5,769 bases of DNA from Coleofasciculus sp. S288 (GTDB taxonomy: Bacteria; Cyanobacteriota; Cyanobacteriia; Cyanobacteriales; Coleofasciculaceae). Below the pieces are notes generated by a model, which was not told the DNA's origin, searched no databases, and worked only from the letters and a program-made list of their open reading frames with translations. Position 1 is the stretch's first letter. Each line of letters begins with the position of its first letter. The stretch spans positions 1-5,769 of the forward strand of contig JAIUYC010000322.1 in the NCBI GenBank assembly GCA_020216575.1, written 5' to 3'. Both the position numbers and the translations under genes were made by a program. This document shows, one piece after another, positions 1-5,480 of the stretch.

Positions 1-1
1 C

Positions 2-1219
2 AGGATCTATGGTGAGGATGAAGATGTTTCTCAACTGGTGGAATCCATCCGCAATTCAGGATGGATAAAGCCGTTAGTTATTACTCCCGCTCGCGTTGTT
101 ATTTCCGGACACCGACGCCGGATGGCAGCACTTGCCCTCGAGCTAGATACAGTCCCGGTGGAGGTGAGAGAATTCGAGAGTACTACTGCCGAACTCGAAG
201 CGCTGCTTTTAGAAAATGATTCTCGGCAGAAAACCATTGAGCAGAAAGTCAGGGAAGCTGATGCTTGGAAGGAAATTGAAAGCGAACTGGCAAGGAAGAG
301 AAAACTGGCTACCCTAAAGCTTGGGGATTGCTTCCCCGATGTGGAAAATTTTCCCCCACGGGAAAAGAGGGGGAAAACCCGTGATGCCCTAGCGGCTCGT
401 GTCGGTTTGGGGTCAGGGAAAACGTATGAGAAAGCGTCAAAGGTAGTGGCACGCATAGATGAGGAGGAAGCTCAAGGAAATCAAGCACTTGCTAAGGCAC
501 TGCGCTTAGTGCTGAATCGTCAGAGTGTCGATGCGGCTCATCGACTCCTTAGAAAGCCTGTCCATGAAAGCGCCCTTGTTTTAGAGCTAATCGCGACAGG
601 TGACGCCCAGACTACCAAGCAAGCTGAAAAGCTCGTTCGACAAAATGACTATTACAAGTCATCTCAAAACCCCAGTTTTGAGGGGTATAGCGTTGGGGAT
701 TGGGTAGAAGTTATTGATCCAGACAATCCCTACTACAAAACACGGGGAAGGGTGGATCTCCTCATGCCTGTGGAGGGGCTTCTTGCCGTTAGTCTAGAGG
801 AAGCTAACGAGAAGAAGAACTTTTCACCTCAGGAGTTGACCTTGATTGCTAAAGCACCACCGCCATGCTCGTTCGCCGTCAGCGATTTGGTCAGGATCGA
901 CCTCGATCGCACGACCTCAATTGATGCGATGACCCGAAAGTACAACGGGTTGTGGGGGATAGTGCTAGAGATTGGGGAGTTGAGTAGCTTAAGAGTGGAT
1001 GTCGGCTCAACTCAGGTGCAACTGCTACCCTTTGACCTTCAACCCATCGATAACCCCTCGCCTCAACTTAAGGATGTGGCGCATCGGGTTCTGCGGCTGC
1101 GGAAGCTGTCCCTCGATGAAATTGAGGAAAAGATGCTCGACGTGCTGCAAACCAGGGAGTGGTTCACTGCACACCAGCTCGTTCACTTGGAGAACATAGA
1201 AAAGCTTTACCCAAGGTGA
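2..1219 (+). CDS. ParB-like DNA-binding protein with C-terminal SH3/KOW-like segments (5' end outside window)
   Basis: The frame is open to the left edge. The 12 codons before the first in-window GTG (38) read RIYGEDEDVSQL, which is ParB-domain sequence, so GTG 38 is not the true start and the N-terminus is missing. Numbering from GTG 38, the ParB N-terminal (ParB/Srx-type) domain shows SGWIKPLVITP and box II ISGHRRRMAA (22-31). A basic helical region follows, with KTRDALAARVGLGSGKTYEKA (113-133), typical of the helix-turn-helix of plasmid- and phage-type ParB-like proteins. The C-terminal half has two beta-rich stretches, 217-254 (YSVGDWVEVID...GRVDLL) and 278-337 (FAVSDLVRIDLD...GLWGIVLEI), which look like KOW/SH3-type barrels. 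Known family roles are plasmid or chromosome partition, transcription regulation, or nuclease activity; which one applies here is not visible. No parA lies downstream; the next sequence is IS debris. ParB domain call is strong, the C-terminal domain call is inference. Confidence 0.88.
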   Translation, partial: RIYGEDEDVSQLVESIRNSGWIKPLVITPARVVISGHRRRMAALALELDTVPVEVREFESTTAELEALLLENDSRQKTIEQKVREADAWKEIESELARKRKLATLKLGDCFPDVENFPPREKRGKTRDALAARVGLGSGKTYEKASKVVARIDEEEAQGNQALAKALRLVLNRQSVDAAHRLLRKPVHESALVLELIATGDAQTTKQAEKLVRQNDYYKSSQNPSFEGYSVGDWVEVIDPDNPYYKTRGRVDLLMPVEGLLAVSLEEANEKKNFSPQELTLIAKAPPPCSFAVSDLVRIDLDRTTSIDAMTRKYNGLWGIVLEIGELSSLRVDVGSTQVQLLPFDLQPIDNPSPQLKDVAHRVLRLRKLSLDEIEEKMLDVLQTREWFTAHQLVHLENIEKLYPR

Positions 1220-1297
1220 TAATGCCAATTCCTCAGCATTGCTGTTTCAAGCGATTGGTGAAAACCTGAAGAGGTGCATCCCAATTTCGCAAAAATA

Positions 1298-1615
1298 CCG
1301 GAATGCGATCGCTGATGTGGCAGGCTGGCAAAAAAGCCGGAGTTTGTCCGGTACGCATTTCTTTGCAAGGCACAAGGGCAGCATTTGGGACACTTCTGCC
1401 CTGAGTTGTACAAAGCCGGAGCTAAAAAACGCTTGCAGCTTTACAACACTCTATTGACCGTGGTGACTGACAAACTGCTACCAGAACGCCCCTATCGTTA
1501 TGAACCCAGGCTCAAGAAACAACATGAACCCAGGCTCAAGAAACAACGCCCCAAGCCGTATGGCTGGATGCAGCAACCCCGTAACTTTCTCAAATCTCAG
1601 CAGGCGGTTGCTTAA
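1298..1615 (+). pseudogene. C-terminal fragment of an IS4-family transposase (frameshifted)
   Basis: Translation from 1303 reads MRSLMWQAGKKAGVCPVRISLQGTR in one frame. It then continues in the next frame from 1379 as QHLGHFCPELYKAGAKKRL, LYNTLLTVVTDKLLPERPYRYEPR and RPKPYGWMQQPRNFLK to TAA 1613-1615. This is the C-terminal end of DDE transposases of the IS4 type that are abundant in cyanobacteria, ending in the usual LPER...EPR.KK.RPKP...PR tail. One extra G in the GGG at 1376-1378 accounts for the frameshift. The catalytic DD part upstream is absent: before about 1298 the frame has a stop (1267-1269) and no transposase similarity that I recognise. The gene is therefore dead, both truncated and shifted. 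The stretch 1220-1297 between the ParB-like gene and this fragment holds nothing I can assign. Confidence 0.85.
1500..1547 (+). repeat. Perfect 24-bp tandem duplication inside the transposase remnant
   Basis: Bases 1500-1523 and 1524-1547 are identical 24-mers. Being eight codons long, the duplication keeps the frame and gives EPRLKKQH followed by EPRLKKQR. Relatives of this transposase normally carry one EPR.KK.RPK stretch, so the second copy is best read as a recent slippage or recombination duplication in a gene no longer under selection. Confidence 0.93.
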
Positions 1616-1629
1616 TTCCTCTTATTTGT

Positions 1630-1669
1630 GTGCCATTCTGCTTAAGTCAGTGCCATTCAGCTTCAGTGT
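1630..1669. repeat. Probable IS4-family terminal repeat, embedded in an imperfect 20-bp direct repeat
   Basis: Read on the - strand from 1658 to 1641, the sequence is AATGGCACTGACTTAAG with one extra leading G. It resembles the ends of IS4/IS231-type elements (form CATGCCCATCAACTTAAG) in length and in the inner CTTAAG. It lies 26 bases after the transposase stop at 1615, where the element's right end should be. The 20-mers 1630-1649 and 1650-1669 are directly repeated (16 of 20 identical by eye, both starting GTGCCATTC). The second unit runs into the neighbouring transposase fragment on the other strand. No convincing partner terminus is visible on the left, so the element boundary is inferred from one side only. 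Confidence 0.6.
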
Positions 1670-1790
1670 CAGGAACATCAAACACAGTCCCATCAATTGC
1701 CATCAATCTGAGTCCTCCCAAAAAAGCTCCCTCAGTTTGAGCTGTTGCTAAGGGCCGTGCTACTAATTTGAACAGGCGAGTCATCAGGAA
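1662..1790 (-). pseudogene. Central fragment of a second IS4-family transposase, opposite strand
   Basis: On the - strand this reads FLMTRLFKLVARPLATAQTE, then GAFLGGLRLMAIDGTVFDVPDTE. This is the segment of IS4-type transposases around the first catalytic aspartate (the D of IDGT). Similarity stops abruptly after DVPDTE, exactly where the CTTAAG-containing terminus of the + strand copy begins; the next codons read A-E-W-H-stop. At the other end it stops near 1790, beside the stop codon of a hydrolase remnant. Only about 43 codons of a protein usually several hundred residues long remain. The rest of this copy is not in the window. The layout suggests one IS4 element inserted in, or generated a deletion next to, another. 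Confidence 0.8.
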
Positions 1791-1797
1791 ATGAATA

Positions 1798-2010
1798 CTA
1801 TCTACCGCTCTTTTGTCCCTCTTGCCACCAGAGACGAAACTCTTCAACAATCCGGTCGGGAGCATCTTCCTGAATGAAATGACCAGCACCTTGGAGGATA
1901 ACGGTTTTTGAATTGTGGAAAACCTGCTCAAAACGCTGACGCTCACCTTGGCGAAATGCTGGATCGCGATCGCCCCAAAGAATCAGTGTCGGCTTGTGTG
2001 CTAAAAGGGA
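1798..2010 (-). pseudogene. C-terminal remnant of an alpha/beta hydrolase (haloalkane dehalogenase-like)
   Basis: The - strand reads LAHKPTLILWGDRDPAF, RQGERQRFEQVFHNSKTVIL and QGAGHFIQEDAPDRIVEEF, then RLWWQEGQKSGR and a TAG stop at 1798-1800. LILWGDRDP is the strand/acid-loop motif and GAGHFIQEDAP carries the catalytic histidine (codon 1879-1881) of alpha/beta hydrolases, closest in style to haloalkane dehalogenases and related epoxide-hydrolase-like enzymes. The nucleophile elbow and the N-terminal two thirds are absent: upstream of about 2010 the frame reads through unrelated-looking sequence and no typical start exists. About 70 codons remain of a family usually near 280-300. The natural C-terminus may be intact, since the transposase fragment begins a few bases after the stop. 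It was probably cut by the same IS-linked rearrangements; a HIP1 site (1966-1973) lies in it. Substrate cannot be inferred. Confidence 0.82.
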
Positions 2011-2120
2011 GAGACTTTCGCACTTTCGCTTACTTGTTGGAGGAATTGATGACTTTCTGTCGTAAGAAAAAAAACTAGAAGTATAGGGTCAATAAAATTA
2101 GTGAATTGTTTTAAAAAATT

Positions 2121-2723
2121 ATGGCATTTACAGACTTCAAATCAGTTGCTCAAGTTCAAATTGAATACAAGATCAAGTATTCAGAAGAAAGCTTTATTTC
2201 ATATATTAATTTAAAGCCTTCCGATGATTTTAGGAAAGAATTTGAATTTAACCTGGAAAATATAGATGTTTTTACATCTGAAGCTTCTCGCTGTGAGAAT
2301 GTTATTTATCCAATCTTGAGAGAAGTCTATAAAAGCTTTGTTGACAAATACACACTCTGGAGTCATAAGTCTATTACTTATGACAATAAACTCACAGGCA
2401 CACCTGATTATTTGATATCAACAAAGTCAGAACTAGGAAAAACCATACTAGGTTTGCCTCTTGTAGTCGTTGTTGAAGCCAAGCAGAATAACTTTATTGA
2501 AGGTTGGGGGCAATGCCTTGCCGAGTTAATTGCAGCGCAGAAGATGAATAAGAATGAAGGACAACCCGTATATGGAATTGTCACAGATGGAGAATTATGG
2601 CAACTTGGTCGGCTTTTGTTAGATGTTTTCACGAAAGAGAAAACCAGAATAGCTATTACAGATTTAGATAAGTTGTTTGGCGCGATCGGGTTTTTGCTAG
2701 CTGAATTTAAAGATTCAGTTTAG
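2121..2723 (+). CDS. Small PD-(D/E)XK nuclease-like protein, function unknown
   Basis: This 200-residue protein has the core of the PD-(D/E)XK nuclease fold. An early helix contains glutamates (SEASRCENVIYPILREVYK, 53-71). TGTPDYLIS (92-100) supplies the PD aspartate (D96). The strand LPLVVVVEAKQNNF (112-125) supplies E119 and K121 of the ExK pair. A helix GWGQCLAELIAAQ (128-140) has the conserved glutamine (Q131) seen in restriction-type relatives such as HSDR_N-like domains. VYGIVTDGELWQLGRL (150-165) fits the following strand-hairpin. No helicase, methylase or DNA-recognition domain is attached and no partner gene is adjacent. It has no signal peptide or membrane segment. ATG 2121 is the natural start, preceded by an AT-rich run without a clear Shine-Dalgarno. 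The gene is AT-richer than the ParB-like gene. Such proteins are usually annotated hypothetical in cyanobacteria; nuclease activity is inference from the motif set. Confidence 0.85.
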   Translation: MAFTDFKSVAQVQIEYKIKYSEESFISYINLKPSDDFRKEFEFNLENIDVFTSEASRCENVIYPILREVYKSFVDKYTLWSHKSITYDNKLTGTPDYLISTKSELGKTILGLPLVVVVEAKQNNFIEGWGQCLAELIAAQKMNKNEGQPVYGIVTDGELWQLGRLLLDVFTKEKTRIAITDLDKLFGAIGFLLAEFKDSV

Positions 2724-3084
2724 GCTTAGGCTTATTAAGCTTTATTTCCAAAAACTTGGCTAAATCCCCAAAATGCTATCAAAAAACTCCGGTACACCTT
2801 ATTCATAAAATCACCGTTGAGCAACTCTCTAAGGGAGAAGAGTTCTTTCTAGCAATTTTATATGCAGCGCTTCGCTATCGCCTGCACGAATGGTTTGTTA
2901 TTGAAAGAGCCGAAGTTTTTGACCCCTGACCAACATAAATGATTAAAGAAATTCCTGCGAGAATACATTTACTTCCAGCTAGCTGATGTGCATTTAAATT
3001 GAGTATTCTCCGTTGTCTATTCCCCGTTCCCTGTTCCCTTTGAGAAATTTAGGTATCCCAATGTAAATGCTGAACAGCTTAGCG
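2724..3084. other. Intergenic stretch without a confident gene
   Basis: The only open frame of note is on +, 2756-2929, with a TTG start. It could give a 57-residue peptide including HKITVEQLSKGEEFF and LAILYAALRYRLHEWFVIER, ending FDP. It has no recognisable family, no Shine-Dalgarno and a rare start, so I do not call it a gene; it could be the tail of a decayed one. GCTTATTAAGC just after the nuclease stop is a weak short palindrome, not a convincing terminator. A heptamer run lies at 3019-3039. Otherwise nothing is visible. Confidence 0.6.
3019..3039 (+). repeat. Three tandem TTCCC-type heptamers (STRR-like)
   Basis: ATTCCCC, GTTCCCT and GTTCCCT follow one another. Degenerate heptamers of this kind (short tandemly repeated repetitive sequences) are widespread between genes in filamentous cyanobacteria. 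Only three units are present, so this is a minimal array. Confidence 0.65.
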
Positions 3085-3255
3085 TTAACTCACAGCGAAG
3101 GCAATCAGAACTAAAAAGTTAACCAACAGAATAGCGAACGCACCTTGAAGAGCATAGCGACGTTGTTGGGTTAGGTTGGGGTATTCTGCATAATACACAG
3201 GAGTTTCTAGAGCGTAGTTATTTAATAATCCTTCTTGATTAATGGTAGTGTACAT
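3085..3255 (-). CDS. ssl1498-family light-harvesting-like small membrane protein
   Basis: The - strand encodes 56 residues: MYTTINQEGLLNNYALETPV, YYAEYPNLTQQRRYALQGAF, AILLVNFLVLIAFAVS, stop. The layout matches the cyanobacterial ssl1498 family: a hydrophilic N-terminus with NEG/NQEG..LNNY, then a Y.AEYP..(E/Q)Q(Q/R)RRY.LQGA segment, then a single C-terminal membrane helix (about 39-56) ending in AFAVS. Relatives are described as light-harvesting-like or Hli-related small thylakoid proteins; the molecular role is poorly known, with photosystem assembly or photoprotection the usual guess. ATG 3255 is supported by GAGG (3265-3268) nine bases upstream and by the family N-terminus. The gene appears monocistronic: its own promoter lies at 3291-3319, downstream of the S1-protein gene on the same strand. 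It looks intact and full length. Confidence 0.9.
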   Translation of the reverse strand: MYTTINQEGLLNNYALETPVYYAEYPNLTQQRRYALQGAFAILLVNFLVLIAFAVS

Positions 3256-3290
3256 CTCTTTTTTCCTCTGTTTGTTGCCTTATGTCAATC

Positions 3291-3319
3291 ACTATAGCTA
3301 TCAATTCATAGCGAGACAA
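3291..3319 (-). promoter_or_regulatory. Sigma70-type promoter of the ssl1498-family gene
   Basis: On the - strand, TTGTCT (3314-3319) and TATAGT (3291-3296) are separated by exactly 17 bases, matching consensus at 4/6 and 5/6. The start codon lies 35 bases beyond the -10, leaving room for a short leader with GAGG. Predicted from sequence only. Confidence 0.6.
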
Positions 3320-3376
3320 TATGGGTGTCATCCCCCCTTTTTTTGGGACTGTCACAAGGATGGTTTTCGCCCGCTT

Positions 3377-4174
3377 CTATCCAGTCTGATAGTATTCAGG
3401 ATTTCTCAGCATATCTCCAGGTACCGGTTCTAATGCCTTGGTTGAGAGGGAAATTATATTTCGTTCAAAATCTAGGTCAATAATCATTACCTTCAGTTGC
3501 TCATTGACCTTAAAAATACTATGAGGTGAGTCAAAGTGTTCATGAGAAATTGCCGTTATACGTAGCAGGCCAACAAGCCCTCCAATATCAACGAATACAC
3601 CGAAGTGCTTGATGTGGCGTACTGTACCAACAACGACTTCACCAACCTTTAGCTGCTTTATGTACCGTGCAACCAACGCCTGATTGTGGCTCAAATTTAG
3701 ACTTTTGCCGTCTTCATCCGCGTAACGAATTTTGAGAGGAAGTATCTCTCCTATCAGCTCTTCTATTGGTTTGTTGGTAACGAGTTCATTATGGTAAATA
3801 GAGCCGCGTAAGCCCTCGATATCTACTAAGACCTCGTCTGTACTCGTGGCAACTACTTTTGCGTACACAGTAGCATTTTCTGCTTTCATTTGGCGCAGCC
3901 GTTCCCAAGTTAGCTTTTCCTCAAGTTTTCGCAGGGAAAGGACAAACCGACTCTGTCCCTGTTCTTCGCTAGATGCCAAAATCCAGAATTCACGAGTTTC
4001 ATTTAGCTTCAATACTTCTTCTGGAGTGCCAACACAAGCCATTGATATTGCCTGAAGCGGGAGATAAGCAGGCGTTTGAGTTCCAATATTAATCAGAGCA
4101 CCTGTTGGCTCCAGACTAAGTACTGTACCCACTACAGTCTCGCCAGGAATAAAGCTAGAGGAAAAAGAGTTCAT
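3377..4174 (-). CDS. S1 RNA-binding domain protein, cyanobacterial ribosomal S1-like (short form)
   Basis: This 265-residue protein has three S1 (OB-fold) domains. Domain 1 is about 10-82 (PGETVVGTVLSLEPTGALINIG...PAYLPL); domain 2, about 97-163, is more divergent (VDIEGLRGSIYHNEL); domain 3, about 177-246, is the best conserved (VGEVVVGTVRHIKHFGVFVD, IGGLVGLL). The closing STKALEPVPGDMLRN matches cyanobacterial S1 proteins (Rps1 paralogues), which use three domains and lack the six-domain E. coli layout. The usual longer C-terminal tail is missing, since it stops 10 residues after GDM, so it resembles the shorter Rps1b type rather than the main Rps1a. It probably binds mRNA or single-stranded RNA in translation or RNA handling; ribosome association is not certain. 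ATG 4174 is the only good start, with an in-frame stop a short way upstream. AGGAGGT-like GGAGGT (4199-4204) is about 24 bases away, too far for a standard Shine-Dalgarno. Domain substitutions such as LLRI for the usual LLHI suggest divergence. Confidence 0.9.
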   Translation of the reverse strand: MNSFSSSFIPGETVVGTVLSLEPTGALINIGTQTPAYLPLQAISMACVGTPEEVLKLNETREFWILASSEEQGQSRFVLSLRKLEEKLTWERLRQMKAENATVYAKVVATSTDEVLVDIEGLRGSIYHNELVTNKPIEELIGEILPLKIRYADEDGKSLNLSHNQALVARYIKQLKVGEVVVGTVRHIKHFGVFVDIGGLVGLLRITAISHEHFDSPHSIFKVNEQLKVMIIDLDFERNIISLSTKALEPVPGDMLRNPEYYQTG

Positions 4175-4215
4175 AACTTTTGGCGGCTTGACTACCGCAC
4201 CTCCAGTTAATCCTT

Positions 4216-4243
4216 ATTGTAAGTACCAATTTGGTATTGTCAA
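4216..4243 (-). promoter_or_regulatory. Promoter of the S1-like gene with an operator-like palindrome in its spacer
   Basis: On the - strand a perfect TTGACA (4238-4243) is followed after 16 bases by TACAAT (4216-4221, 5/6 to TATAAT). The spacer contains a perfect 13-bp palindrome TACCAAATTGGTA (4224-4236, single central base). A dyad placed between -35 and -10 is a classic repressor-binding position. The regulator is unknown; no regulator gene is adjacent. The leader to ATG 4174 would be roughly 35 bases. Confidence 0.62.
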
Positions 4244-4325
4244 AAATCTGAATAAGCGACAGCTACGCCCTTTACGTCAGCCACACTATCTAACAACGGT
4301 TTGGTTGCGTCTGATGAGAGATGAG

Positions 4326-5480
4326 CTATTCTCTCGTGGGAGCAATACGAGCTATTTCATCTAGCACCTTAGCTCTACGGCTAGGAGGTTCAATGGTTTG
4401 GGCAATGTGAATTGCTCGCTCGTATAGTCTGCCTGTTGCTGCACAAATAGCAATCTTAGCCAATACCTTATTTTTCTCATGCTTGATGGTCTGGGCAACC
4501 TGAAAGCTCTGAATCAATAACTTGTCTGCTTTCTCAATCTGTCCAGCAACGGCAACCTTGGCAGCGATTCCAGCCAGAGCTAGGGCTTTTTTCTCAGGAT
4601 ACTCGAAGGTGTTTGCAATCTCGATCGCTTGGTTTTCTCTTCCTGCGGCGGCAAGGAGGACGATAATTTCGGCCAAAACATCCTCATTGTTATGCAGGGG
4701 TTGAACGATTTCGAGAGCTTGATCAAGTCGTCCTAATTTTGCATATTGCCGAGCAATACCACAGAGTTCATGATTTATACCTTCTCTGTTTTCTAAGGTT
4801 TTAGCAGCCTCAAGGACTTGAGTCCAAATCGAGGAAGCCCTCTCCAACTGTCCTATTTCCGCATACTTGGAACTTACCTGCCAGAGAGTGCTAGCTCTAT
4901 GTTCAGAATGCTCGATACTTTGGGCAACTTGAAGCGCTTGGTCATACTGGTCTGCATACAGATAGTTATTAGCAATGCCACTCAAGGCATAGGCTTTATC
5001 CCAAAGCTTCTCAATCGTTTGAGCAACTTGAAAGGCATAGACTAATGTTTCATTGGCTCTGCGTGGTTGTCCTACTCTCCTAAATTGAGCAGCTATCTGC
5101 TCCAGTGTCCTAGCTTGACAGTAAGCCGACTCGAGAGTTTGAACAGCCTCAAGAGCGTCGTCAAATTGCCCTGTATGCAAATACTCGTCAATGATGCGGC
5201 TCTTGCAATCATCTTTAAACCCCCCGAAACCATTAGGGATGAACTTTCCCAATGAATTGCCAAGAGCGAAGGCAAAATTATCCTTACCACACCAGGTAGT
5301 TAGAACCTTGTATAGTCCTCCTCCCCGGTAACCTTCAAAGATCCACTCCGAACCATCAAATCCTACAAATCCTTCTTGATATCTCTTCCAGGAAGCAGGA
5401 GTCCAGAAATGTTGTTCGATAGAGTCCAGTAAATCTTTCCAATCTTTAAGAGTTACTGTCCGACAAATCTCCTTCTGCAA
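4326..5480 (-). CDS. TPR-like repeat protein with unassigned N-terminal domain
   Basis: The 384-residue protein has two parts. Residues 1-100 form a compact domain I do not recognise (LKDWKDLLDSIEQHFWTPASW, then FDGSEWIFEGYRGGGLYKVL and TWCGKDNFAFALGNSLGKFI). Residues 105-384 are eight helical-hairpin repeats of TPR type, with recurring (D/E)QAL.VAQTIE on helix A and A.AL..IA..YA..GQ on helix B. Repeats of about 33 residues (starts near 105, 179, 251, 282, 352) are mixed with longer ones of 37-41 (near 139, 212, 315) that carry extra residues before the AA/VAQTIE motif. Such scaffolds mediate protein-protein contacts, so a partner-binding adaptor role is inference. There is no signal peptide or membrane helix, so it is probably cytoplasmic. 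The frame has a TAA six codons upstream and no ATG, so TTG 5480 is the only practical start; an out-of-frame ATG at 5494 makes an N-terminal frameshift possible. It is transcribed toward the S1-like gene, 151 bases away, but that gene has its own promoter. Confidence 0.82.
   Translation of the reverse strand: MQKEICRTVTLKDWKDLLDSIEQHFWTPASWKRYQEGFVGFDGSEWIFEGYRGGGLYKVLTTWCGKDNFAFALGNSLGKFIPNGFGGFKDDCKSRIIDEYLHTGQFDDALEAVQTLESAYCQARTLEQIAAQFRRVGQPRRANETLVYAFQVAQTIEKLWDKAYALSGIANNYLYADQYDQALQVAQSIEHSEHRASTLWQVSSKYAEIGQLERASSIWTQVLEAAKTLENREGINHELCGIARQYAKLGRLDQALEIVQPLHNNEDVLAEIIVLLAAAGRENQAIEIANTFEYPEKKALALAGIAAKVAVAGQIEKADKLLIQSFQVAQTIKHEKNKVLAKIAICAATGRLYERAIHIAQTIEPPSRRAKVLDEIARIAPTRE

Larger units (their letters stand above)
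1298..1790. mobile_element. Composite IS4-family debris: two opposed transposase fragments joined at an element end
   Basis: This interval groups the + strand C-terminal fragment, its right terminus and the - strand fragment interrupted by it. The two coding pieces point toward each other, so they cannot be one intact gene. An inversion within one copy could also give opposed pieces, but the CTTAAG terminus at the junction favours nested insertion or an IS-adjacent deletion. Nothing here can encode an active transposase. Confidence 0.75.

Noticed and set aside
31..456. Minus-strand 141-codon ORF opposite the ParB-like gene
   Set aside because: The + strand frame has clear ParB motifs and continues to the window edge; the serine-rich antisense frame is its shadow.
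1223..1239. AATGCCAATTCCTCAGC just after the ParB-like stop as the left terminus of the IS4 element
   Set aside because: It matches the right terminus at only about 10 of 17 positions and lacks CTTAAG, which is not enough to define an element end.
1207..1413. Minus-strand 68-codon ORF over the transposase remnant
   Set aside because: It is the shadow of the + strand transposase sequence, has no family, and crosses the ParB-like gene's end.
1647..1946. Minus-strand 99-codon ORF as a single gene
   Set aside because: It is a chance fusion: the first half reads the hydrolase remnant in the wrong frame and only the second half is transposase sequence.
3069..3078. GCTGAACAGC as a terminator hairpin after the ssl1498-family gene
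   Set aside because: The stem is only four bases with a two-base loop and there is no U-tract.
3330..3352. C-run/A-run near the S1-like gene's end as a rho-independent terminator
   Set aside because: The possible CCC/GGG pairing around the A-run is only about three bases and no T-run follows on the - strand.
3242..3433. Plus-strand 63-codon ORF overlapping the ssl1498 gene start and S1 gene end
   Set aside because: It is antisense to two well-supported genes and the promoter between them, and its sequence is low-quality and cysteine/tyrosine-rich without a family.
4316..4335. GAGAG...CTCTC hairpin at the end of the repeat-protein gene as terminator
   Set aside because: It is a five-base stem overlapping the stop codon with no U-tract.
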